This document shows positions 15,445 to 20,297 of a DNA stretch of 33,137 bases, piece by piece. Positions within the stretch are counted from its first letter, which is position 1, and each line of letters opens with the position of its first letter. A model generated the notes under the pieces. The model searched no databases, had not been told where the DNA came from, and saw nothing but the letters and a program-made list of their open reading frames with translations. The DNA comes from a virus, in the IMG/VR virus record IMGVR_UViG_3300031576_001095, positions 1 to 33,137 of that record. The stretch is one strand, 5' to 3'. A program made the position numbers and the translations under genes.

Positions 15445-16344
15445 TCATTTTACCACGTGCGGCTTGCGGAGCGTCTTCTCAATTTCATGCAGCACGTCCT
15501 GGAGATACCGGATGACCTGAGGCAGTTCTCGGTTGAGATGATCTAGGCGCTTGCGATCTAACCCGGCTATCATCGTCGGCGCTGCCCATCGGACCCGGAC
15601 GCGGCTGAACTCCTCAAGCATACGCCAGAGGGCAATCTCCTTGTCCGACTCCTTCGCCTCCGCGACCTTACGGGCAATCGTTTCGTGGAGAATCGCAGGT
15701 TCCTTCTCCTTCGTCGTGATTGGCTCCGCGCGGCCTTTGAGTAGCGCGCTCCTGAACGACGCTGGCAAGGACTCGTCCCTGATGTTTTGGACCGCTGCCT
15801 TCGTTTCTTTGGCCGTCCACCCTTTCTCTTTGACCACATCCACAAGCACCGAGCGTTGGGCCGCTGGAGCCGCCGCGATGGCGGCCAGGTGCTCATCGGG
15901 CAACGGGGCGGCGTTCGGGACCGACCTGCGGACTTGGTCGGCACGAAGGGTCGTACCAACCGTGTCTTCGCTCAGGTTCAACACTTCGGCAATCTTCACT
16001 GCAGGCCAGTTGGGATGGAGCTGGTGAATCCGGCGGATAGCCTGCCGCTTGTCGTCACCAGTGAGGCGCTTGCCATGCTGCATATTGGCAATGGCAGCAT
16101 ACTCCAGGGCCTCGTTCCTCGTGCCCGTTCTGACCTCGGCGGCAATCTCTTTACGCCCGAGTCGCTCAGCGGCTGCGACGCGATGGAATCCGTCTGCGAG
16201 TAGTAACCCTTCTTTGTTTTTGAAGATCACAACGGGAGGCAGTTTATCGAAGGAGGCCATATACTCCTGGATAAGTTCTTCGTCGTTCCTCTCGCGGACA
16301 CTGATCGTAGGGTCCACGATGATTTCTTGCAATTTCAGCCTCAT
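15445..16344 (-). CDS. ParB/Srx-like nuclease-domain protein with HTH, transposon cargo
   Basis: 299 residues. The N-terminal ~100 residues match the ParB N-terminal domain: VDPTISVRERNDEELIQEYM, LPPVVIFKNKEGLLLADGFH and HRVAAAERLGRKEIAAEV (the G-F-H-R box that binds nucleotide in ParB-like proteins), then ALEYAAIANMQHGKRLTGDD. Residues ~100-140 (RQAIRRIHQLHPNWPAVKIA, EVLNLSEDTVGTTL) are the helix-turn-helix. The C-terminal half is long-helical and may dimerise. ParB-like proteins bind specific DNA and some act in plasmid or transposon maintenance; the role here is unknown. The ATG overlaps the XRE stop (ATGA), so the two are translationally coupled. Confidence 0.85.
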   Translation of the reverse strand: MRLKLQEIIVDPTISVRERNDEELIQEYMASFDKLPPVVIFKNKEGLLLADGFHRVAAAERLGRKEIAAEVRTGTRNEALEYAAIANMQHGKRLTGDDKRQAIRRIHQLHPNWPAVKIAEVLNLSEDTVGTTLRADQVRRSVPNAAPLPDEHLAAIAAAPAAQRSVLVDVVKEKGWTAKETKAAVQNIRDESLPASFRSALLKGRAEPITTKEKEPAILHETIARKVAEAKESDKEIALWRMLEEFSRVRVRWAAPTMIAGLDRKRLDHLNRELPQVIRYLQDVLHEIEKTLRKPHVVK

Positions 16345-16688
16345 TCAGTTCCTCCTCCAAGCAGTGTCTTTTCGTCTACGTTCAAAGCCTTGGCGAGCCG
16401 TACAACCGTGAACCAACGGGGCCGTGTCTTGCCGGTTTCCAAACGATGGATTTCACTTTCGCTGATGCCTGCCATTCCCGACAAGCGTTTCTGTGACAGC
16501 CCACGCATCATACGAATCCGCGACAGGGGCGATCCGGCGCCCAGGTGATCCCTGCGAGGTTTGGCCCACCGGGTTTGGATTGCATGTTGGGAGATCTGCT
16601 TGCGCCGCTCAGGCGTAAGTTTCGCCGTTCGCGCTAGCCCGCCCCTTCTCCCTAGCGCCACCGCCTGCGGATTCTTGTGGCTCTTCAC
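16341..16688 (-). CDS. XRE-family regulator with N-terminal basic GRxGG module, transposon cargo
   Basis: 115 residues, GTG start at 16688. Residues ~5-46 carry a distinctive basic module, KNPQAVALGRRGGLARTAKL, followed by PERRKQISQHAIQTRWAK. Residues ~52-110 are an XRE/Cro-type helix-turn-helix: LSRIRMMRGLSQKRLSGMAG, ISESEIHRLETGKTRPRW, TVVRLAKALNVDEKTLLGG. It is the first gene of the cargo operon. Its own promoter holds an 18-bp palindrome between -35 and -10, and the divergent transposase promoter holds a matching one, so the natural inference is that this protein represses both. The predicted transcription start is at or within a base or two of the GTG, which suggests a leaderless mRNA. 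Confidence 0.88.
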   Translation of the reverse strand: MKSHKNPQAVALGRRGGLARTAKLTPERRKQISQHAIQTRWAKPRRDHLGAGSPLSRIRMMRGLSQKRLSGMAGISESEIHRLETGKTRPRWFTVVRLAKALNVDEKTLLGGGTE

Positions 16689-16694
16689 GCACCT

Positions 16695-16723
16695 ACGATA
16701 CTATCGGCTTAGTATGCTGTCAA
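16695..16723 (-). promoter_or_regulatory. Promoter of the cargo operon (XRE-ParB-unknown)
   Basis: -35 TTGACA (16723-16718, perfect), 17-base spacer, -10 TATCGT (16700-16695, four of six). It points leftwards to the XRE gene, whose GTG is about where transcription should start. Operator O1 overlaps the spacer and the -10 box. Confidence 0.7.
16698..16715. promoter_or_regulatory. Operator O1, palindrome within the cargo promoter
   Basis: ATACTA, six bases (TCGGCT), TAGTAT: a perfect 6-6-6 palindrome located between the -35 and -10 boxes of the leftward promoter. Its centre is exactly 40 bp from that of O2. The site would be blocked when a regulator dimer binds. Confidence 0.72.
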
Positions 16724-16729
16724 GGACCA

Positions 16730-16758
16730 TTGACATTATACTAACCGCTTAGTATAAT
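16730..16758 (+). promoter_or_regulatory. Promoter of the transposase gene, full consensus
   Basis: -35 TTGACA (16730-16735), 17-base spacer, -10 TATAAT (16753-16758): every position matches the sigma-70 consensus. It is back to back with the cargo promoter, the two -35 boxes being six bases apart. Such a strong promoter in front of a transposase is unusual and would normally be tightly repressed. Confidence 0.82.
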
Positions 16759-16759
16759 G
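16734..16759. promoter_or_regulatory. Operator O2, palindrome within the transposase promoter
   Basis: CATTATACTA, six bases (ACCGCT), TAGTATAATG: perfect 10-bp arms. The inner 18 bases (16738-16755) match O1 in both arms, giving a shared core ATACTA-N6-TAGTAT. The site spans the spacer and -10 box of the transposase promoter, so bound protein would exclude RNA polymerase. Confidence 0.78.
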
Positions 16760-16773
16760 CTGACTAGAAGGTA

Positions 16774-16803
16774 CCTCCGACACCGCGCTAACGGTGCCGG
16801 AGG
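16774..16803 (+). promoter_or_regulatory. Strong hairpin in the transposase mRNA leader
   Basis: CCTCCG-A-CACCG, a six-base loop (CGCTAA), CGGTG-C-CGGAGG: an 11-bp GC-rich stem with one A/C mismatch. There is no U tract, so it is not a classic terminator. It lies in a leader of about 130 bases before the transposase ATG and may limit translation, especially from outside transcripts, as in other IS elements. The rest of the leader (16804-16892) holds only short weaker stems. Confidence 0.6.
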
Positions 16804-16892
16804 GGCAAGACCACACTCTAGCGGGTTAGGCCAGAGCGCGGTTGGCTGCCGCCTCCAGTATATGGCCCCCGCTGCAAAACGGGAAGGCCACC

Positions 16893-17717
16893 ATGAACAC
16901 CTTGAAGCGAGAGAAACAGCTTGCAGTCTTATCGGCCCTTCTGGAAGGCTCCAGCGTCCGAAGCATCGAGCGCATGACCGGCGTTCACCGGGATACCATC
17001 CTGCGGCTCATGAACCGCGTCGGCGAGGGATGCCAGCGGCTCATGGATACCCGTATGAAGGGCTTGCCCTGTCAGTTCGTGCAGGTCGATGAAATTTGGA
17101 CCTACGTTGGGAAGAAGCAGAAGCGGGTCAGACCGTGGGATCGCCCCGATATCGGCGATCAGTTTGTTTTCGTGGCGTTAGATGCGGATACGAAGTTGGT
17201 GCCGTGCTTTCTAGTCGGTAGGCGCGATGCGCCCAATGCTGAAACCTTCATGCTGGACCTTGCTCGCCGTATGAAAGGGAGAATCCAACTCACTACAGAC
17301 GGTTTCCGGCCCTATGTCTTGGCCGTCGAGGATGCTTTCGGAGCGAACATAGATTTCGCCCAATTGGTCAAGCTCTATCAAGCCGAAACTCCGAATGAGG
17401 CCCGTTACGCCCCGCCGCGGATCAAGTCCATCACGCCAGCGTTCATCAGTGGCGATCCTTGGCCGGAGCGTATCTCCACATCGTACGTCGAGCGCCAGAA
17501 CCTCACGATCAGGATGCAGGTTCGCAGACTCACCCGCTTGACCAATGCATTCTCCAAGAAACTTCCGAACCTGTGGAATGCTCTGGCTTTGCACTTTGCC
17601 CACTACAACTTCGTGCGGGTTCACTCGACGCTTCGCGTCGCTCCGGCCGTTGCGACGGGTCTAGAAACCTACACTTGGAACCTGGGGCAACTAATCGAGG
17701 CCGCCCTTGCCGCCTGA
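16893..17717 (+). CDS. IS1-family DDE transposase
   Basis: 274 residues in a single frame (no frameshift needed). I chose the ATG at 16893, preceded by GGAAGG. The N-terminal helix-turn-helix reads LLEGSSVRSIERMTGVHRDT with ILRLMNRVG. The catalytic triad is D66 in VQVDEIWTYVGKK, D136 in LTTDGFRPY and E200 in TSYVERQNLTIR, with the usual IS1 C-terminal motif LHFAHYNFVRVHSTLRVAPA. The protein appears complete and functional. Its TGA overlaps the first base of the right inverted repeat. Expression would come from a consensus promoter that carries an operator, so transposition is probably regulated. Confidence 0.92.
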   Translation: MNTLKREKQLAVLSALLEGSSVRSIERMTGVHRDTILRLMNRVGEGCQRLMDTRMKGLPCQFVQVDEIWTYVGKKQKRVRPWDRPDIGDQFVFVALDADTKLVPCFLVGRRDAPNAETFMLDLARRMKGRIQLTTDGFRPYVLAVEDAFGANIDFAQLVKLYQAETPNEARYAPPRIKSITPAFISGDPWPERISTSYVERQNLTIRMQVRRLTRLTNAFSKKLPNLWNALALHFAHYNFVRVHSTLRVAPAVATGLETYTWNLGQLIEAALAA

Positions 17718-17732
17718 AATTAGGACACTACC
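17717..17732. repeat. Right terminal inverted repeat of the IS1-like transposon
   Basis: AAATTAGGACACTACC, exact reverse complement of the left end at 14889-14904. Confidence 0.9.
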
Positions 17733-17740
17733 CCACGTAA
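17733..17740. repeat. Target site duplication, right copy (CCACGTAA)
   Basis: Matches 14881-14888. The next base is the first base of the inverted repeat of the older element at 17741, so insertion occurred precisely at the outer edge of a related element. Confidence 0.88.
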
Positions 17741-17759
17741 GGTAGTGGGTCAATTTGCC
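17741..17759. repeat. Inverted repeat, left end of decayed element
   Basis: GGTAGTGGGTCAATTTGCC. Its reverse complement matches 19426-19444 at 16 of 19 positions, and it begins with the same GGTAGTG as the intact transposon's ends. The remnant transposase stop codon lies inside it. Confidence 0.75.
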
Positions 17760-17884
17760 TTAGCGAGGGCTGCTGACTCCAGTAAAGCTGCGATCTCATC
17801 TACCGACCAGATGTGATCGGCAATCCCTGCGGCCATCGCCGGGGTTATTTTGATCGTTTGGTGGACTCGGCAAAAATTGTACTG
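17750..17884 (-). pseudogene. IS1-family transposase, C-terminal remnant
   Basis: Reading leftwards, an open stretch encodes QYNFCRVHQTIKITPAMAAG followed by IADHIWSVDEIAALLESAAL and AKAN-stop. This is the conserved C-terminus of IS1-family transposases (YNFxRxHxTxxxTPAMxAG...W). It aligns with YNFVRVHSTLRVAPAVATG of the intact transposase but is a different subfamily. Homology ends abruptly near 17885, only a dozen bases before the -35 box of the XRE-ImmA promoter, so the rest of the gene, including the DDE residues, has been lost. Confidence 0.85.
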
Positions 17885-17896
17885 GCTCTCCGGCCA

Positions 17897-17926
17897 TTGA
17901 CAGCAACGGACAATGGCGCTTATATT
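17897..17926 (+). promoter_or_regulatory. Promoter of the XRE-ImmA operon
   Basis: Perfect -35 TTGACA (17897-17902), 18-base spacer, -10 TATATT (17921-17926, five of six). The expected start of transcription is at about 17933-17936, where the ATG of the small leader gene lies, so the mRNA would have almost no leader. The -10 region is a small palindrome, TTATATTATAA. Confidence 0.72.
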
Positions 17927-17935
17927 ATAACCACC

Positions 17936-18013
17936 ATGAGTACAAACTCGCCAGACCCAGATACTATTGATGTTGAGGAGCGCCGCAAGGCCGACACCAA
18001 AGGCGTCGAATGA
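17936..18013 (+). CDS. Short peptide (25 aa) coupled to the XRE-ImmA gene
   Basis: MSTNSPDPDTIDVEERRKAD followed by TKGVE, an acidic peptide with no motif. Its stop overlaps the next ATG (ATGA) and it begins directly at the predicted transcription start. It may be a leader that couples translation of the regulator rather than a functional protein. A longer frame from 17813 would run back through the promoter and is rejected. Confidence 0.45.
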   Translation: MSTNSPDPDTIDVEERRKADTKGVE

Positions 18014-19131
18014 TCAGCGGGGAGCGGGTAAGGTTCGCGCGGGAATTCCGCGGCCTGACCCAAACGGACTTGGCCAGGCAGATCGGGGTTACACAGCCAG
18101 CCATCGCCCAGATTGAAGGGGGATTCAAGCAGCCATCTGGCACAGTCCTTGAAGCATTGGCCCTGAAGACAGGTTTCCCGCTGGCGTTCTTTCGACAGGC
18201 CGATCCTCCAGACTTTCCGTTGGGTTCACTGCTCTTTCGTTCTCAAGCGGCGTTTACTAGCCGCGAACGATCAAGGGTGTTTCGTTATGGGCAACTCGCC
18301 TATGAGTTGGTGGAGCGTCTATTGGCTCCGCGCGTGAAGCGACCAGCCGTTCGATTGCCCAAACTGGAAAGAGTGCCTATCAAAGACGCAGCGACCCTGA
18401 CGCGCGATGCGTTGGGTCTTCCACCGCACCAGCCTATCGCCAACCTCACAGATGCCGCCGAAAGAGCCGGCGTCCTGGTTGTCATGCTCCCGACACCCAT
18501 AGAGAAAGGCGATGCCTTTTCTGCGTGGACGGCGCTGCAAGAGCCGACACCAATGATTGCGATAGGATCGGGCACGCCTGGAGACCGCGCCCGCATGAGT
18601 ATGGCCCACGAATTGGCAGAACTGGTCTTACACCATTCCATTCGGGGGCGGCTTGACGAGATGGAGCGGGATGCCAATCGGTTTGCCGCTGAACTTCTCA
18701 TGCCAGAGGAAGCAATCCGTCAGGAAATCACACCTCCGGTCACGCTGACGCAGATCGCACGGCTCAAACCTCGCTGGAGAGTTTCAATTCAGGCTTTGGT
18801 CAGGCGCGCATACGATTTGGAGATTGTCACGCGGCGTCAGTATACCTACCTGTTCGAGCAGATCGGCGGCATGGGCTGGAGACTCAAGGAGCCGGAGAAT
18901 CTCAACATTCCAGCGGAAAGAGCGCGGGGATTGCGAAAGATGATCGAAGTCCTATATGGCAACCCTCCCAACTACACGCGCCTAGCCACCGATGCGCGAC
19001 TCACAGTCCATGTCGTGCGGAAATTCATCGAAGCGCAAGCGGAATGGCCGACCGATCGGTCAACGGACCTCGATCAAACAGATGCGGCACCAACCGTCAT
19101 TTCCATCGAATCCAGGCGCAAGATTCACTGA
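18010..19131 (+). CDS. XRE regulator fused to ImmA/IrrE-like peptidase domain, HExxH motif degenerate
   Basis: 373 residues. Residues ~5-60 are an XRE helix-turn-helix (VRFAREFRGLTQTDLARQIG, VTQPAIAQIEGGFKQPS). A middle region follows, then the ImmA/IrrE (DUF955) domain with MSMAHELAELVLHHSIRG at ~196-213 and DEMERDANRFAAELLMPEEA. In active relatives the motif is HExxH; here it reads HELAE, so the second zinc His is Glu, with HH four residues on. The typical C-terminal helical region (RWRVSIQALVRRAYDLEIVT) follows. Such proteins cleave or antagonise repressors of mobile elements and stress or toxin systems. This copy may be inactive or bind DNA only. It could also have been adopted as the phage's regulator. 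Confidence 0.88.
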   Translation: MISGERVRFAREFRGLTQTDLARQIGVTQPAIAQIEGGFKQPSGTVLEALALKTGFPLAFFRQADPPDFPLGSLLFRSQAAFTSRERSRVFRYGQLAYELVERLLAPRVKRPAVRLPKLERVPIKDAATLTRDALGLPPHQPIANLTDAAERAGVLVVMLPTPIEKGDAFSAWTALQEPTPMIAIGSGTPGDRARMSMAHELAELVLHHSIRGRLDEMERDANRFAAELLMPEEAIRQEITPPVTLTQIARLKPRWRVSIQALVRRAYDLEIVTRRQYTYLFEQIGGMGWRLKEPENLNIPAERARGLRKMIEVLYGNPPNYTRLATDARLTVHVVRKFIEAQAEWPTDRSTDLDQTDAAPTVISIESRRKIH

Positions 19132-19367
19132 ACCTGCTTCCAGCGAGCACGGGCGGCGAGTTTGGCTATCTCCCTCCGGCGTCGCGCACTCAGTTTCTTC
19201 GCCCGCGCAGGACCGCCTTTCTTGCCGCCCAACCGTCCCAGTTCGACAGCAGCCGGGTTCTTTGGCGAGGCCGGAGTTGGCTCCTCGTCGCCGGTAGCCT
19301 TTGCCACAATAGACGCAGCCAGCCGATTGATGTCTTCGGGACCACGCTTGCTTGACCGCTTTGGCAT
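19125..19367 (-). CDS. Small basic protein with GRxGG module, 80 aa
   Basis: MPKRSSKRGPEDINRLAASI starts a short helical N-terminus, then KNPAAVELGRLGGKKGGPAR and AKKLSARRRREIAKLAARAR ending WKQVQ. The C-terminal two thirds share the pattern N-P-x-A-V-x-L-G-R-x-G-G...K-L-x-x-x-R-R-x-x-I-x-x-x-A-x-x-x-RW with the N-terminus of the XRE regulator of the adjacent transposon. It is convergent with the XRE-ImmA gene and overlaps its end by 7 bases. A perfect palindrome covers its start codon. Likely a DNA- or RNA-binding partner of XRE-type regulators; function unknown. Confidence 0.78.
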   Translation of the reverse strand: MPKRSSKRGPEDINRLAASIVAKATGDEEPTPASPKNPAAVELGRLGGKKGGPARAKKLSARRRREIAKLAARARWKQVQ

Positions 19368-19382
19368 ACCTTGAGTATGCCA
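19362..19382. promoter_or_regulatory. Palindromic operator-like site over the start of the 80-aa gene
   Basis: TGGCATAC, five bases (CTTGA), GTATGCCA: perfect 8-bp arms. It covers the ATG at 19367, so a bound protein would block transcription or translation initiation of the 80-residue gene. It may be the target of the XRE-ImmA protein or of the small protein itself. It does not share sequence with O1/O2. Confidence 0.6.
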
Positions 19383-19425
19383 CGCCCGTCTATGCTTGCC
19401 TAGTCATTCCCTCCTCTTGGCCGAG

Positions 19426-19444
19426 TGGAAAATGACCCACTACC
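19426..19444. repeat. Inverted repeat, right end of decayed element
   Basis: Ends in TGACCCACTACC, matching the left end at 17741-17759 in inverted orientation with three mismatches over 19 bases. Phage early-operon DNA resumes after it. Confidence 0.68.
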
Positions 19445-19497
19445 CGTCTGGTTTCGATGAGCATGCATACCGTCCGACCGCATCACCCTTACCAGGG

Positions 19498-19581
19498 TTA
19501 GCAGGAGTCGGGTTGTGGCCCGTGATGGAATACCAGCACCCTTCCAGGCCCTTGCTCATCTACGATCGGCCCCGACTTCAT
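19498..19581 (-). CDS. Possible micro-gene (27 aa) at the end of the early operon
   Basis: An ATG overlaps the stop of the previous gene (ATGA), as with most neighbours. It reads MKSGPIVDEQGPGRVLVFHH and GPQPDSC. No motif. It is the last coupled frame before the decayed mobile element and may be a truncated gene. The junction is the main support. Confidence 0.35.
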   Translation of the reverse strand: MKSGPIVDEQGPGRVLVFHHGPQPDSC

Positions 19582-19772
19582 CCTATCTCCTCCCGAATCA
19601 CCCCTTCAACCCATGTCGCCAGCACCTGCCGCGTCCCGATGTCGCCCTCTTCGACCTCCGCCTCTGGGTACTCTGCCCTGACCTGTGCCTGTAACTGCTG
19701 AAAGTACCGCCAGGCGTCGTCTGACAATCGAATGCGGACAACCTCAGATCTCCCGGAGGCGGGGGGAGGCAT
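19578..19772 (-). CDS. Hypothetical small early protein, 64 aa
   Basis: Start at the ATG 19772 (MPPPASGRSEVVRIRLSDDA), 28 bases inside the end of the previous gene. The sequence VVRIRLSDDAWRYFQQLQAQ with a C-terminal TRQVLATWVEGVIREEIG resembles a strand followed by two helices, as in ribbon-helix-helix proteins, but the match is weak. An upstream ATG at 19808 is possible. It lies at the distal end of the early operon. Confidence 0.55.
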   Translation of the reverse strand: MPPPASGRSEVVRIRLSDDAWRYFQQLQAQVRAEYPEAEVEEGDIGTRQVLATWVEGVIREEIG

Positions 19773-20100
19773 AGGTGCGTCGCTGCAGCGGAAGGGTGTC
19801 GTCGCCATAATGGGGCTGGACCGTTTCCACGCACCGGCCAGCGTCGAGAATGCCCAGGGCTTTCGTCGCCTGCGCCAAGGGCTTCGGCATCTCGCGCGGG
19901 GGATCGTCCATCGCACGGCGCACTGCGGCGAGCGGGCCTGCGCTGACGGCCTGATCGACCAACACCGGACTCCAGCCGGCCCGCTTGCGGGATTCAGCGA
20001 ACTCGTCACGGGTCTGGCGGTCGCGCTGGCCGGCGATGTGCGGCTCGGCCTCACGCACGGCCTGCTGCCGATGGAGTCGGCGTGATTCGTAGCGGGTCAT
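19744..20100 (-). CDS. Hypothetical early protein, 118 aa
   Basis: ATG at 20100 overlaps the previous stop (ATGA). The N-terminus is very basic and helical (MTRYESRRLHRQQAVREAEP, GQRDRQTRDEFAESRKRAGW), the rest polar and poorly structured. No recognised domain. The charge suggests nucleic-acid binding; nothing more can be said. Confidence 0.55.
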   Translation of the reverse strand: MTRYESRRLHRQQAVREAEPHIAGQRDRQTRDEFAESRKRAGWSPVLVDQAVSAGPLAAVRRAMDDPPREMPKPLAQATKALGILDAGRCVETVQPHYGDDTLPLQRRTYASPRLREI

Positions 20101-20297
20101 GGGCCGTCGTGCATCTTCGGTTTTATTAGTCGGTACGTCGGGACATGGAAGATCGCTGCGATCTCTGCGACGGAATACGCCCGGCGAGATACTCCGTAGA
20201 TGGAGGACCACATATCGACGTATTGCCGTTCACGCCAAGAAAGCGGACGCCCCGCGAACATCTTCAGAATCGCTTTCTTGTGCTGACGTACTCTCAT
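20097..20297 (-). CDS. Small HTH protein, 66 aa
   Basis: ATG overlaps the previous stop (ATGA). The C-terminal half, RRAYSVAEIAAIFHVPTYRL, has a helix-turn-helix with the spacing of sigma region 4 or MerR/resolvase HTHs, after a basic helical N-terminus (RQHKKAILKMFAGRPLSWRE). Probably a small transcription factor or DNA-binding accessory protein made late in the early transcript, perhaps a late-gene activator, but that is inference. Confidence 0.62.
   Translation of the reverse strand: MRVRQHKKAILKMFAGRPLSWRERQYVDMWSSIYGVSRRAYSVAEIAAIFHVPTYRLIKPKMHDGP

Larger units (their letters stand above)
14889..17732. mobile_element. Complete IS1-family transposon with three cargo genes (2844 bp)
   Basis: Ends are perfect 16-bp inverted repeats, GGTAGTGTCCTAATTT at the left and its reverse complement at the right, flanked by an 8-bp duplication CCACGTAA. 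Inside, the IS1-like transposase reads rightwards and its TGA touches the right repeat. Three cargo genes (XRE regulator, ParB-like protein, unknown protein) read leftwards as one operon, and the last stop codon lies inside the left repeat. The two arms diverge from a double promoter with palindromic operators. Typical IS1 elements are about 0.7-1.2 kb with no cargo. The intact ends, duplication and transposase suggest a recent insertion. Confidence 0.9.
17741..19444. mobile_element. Decayed IS1-like element carrying an XRE-ImmA/IrrE-like gene
   Basis: The left end GGTAGTGGGTCAATTTGCC (17741-17759) and the right end at 19426-19444 (core AATGACCCACTACC) are inverted matches at 16 of 19 positions, and their outer bases also match the ends of the intact transposon next door. 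A transposase C-terminal remnant abuts the left end; most of the transposase is gone. Between the ends are a short peptide gene, an XRE-ImmA/IrrE-like gene and an 80-residue gene. The flanks (CCACGTAA and CGTCTGGT) do not form a target duplication, so this may be a rearranged relic. The architecture, with regulator reading away from transposase, mirrors the intact element. Confidence 0.65.

Noticed and set aside
14889-19444. A single composite transposon from 14889 to 19444
   Set aside because: The outer flanks (CCACGTAA and CGTCTGGT) are not a duplication, whereas the inner element 14889-17732 has a perfect one.
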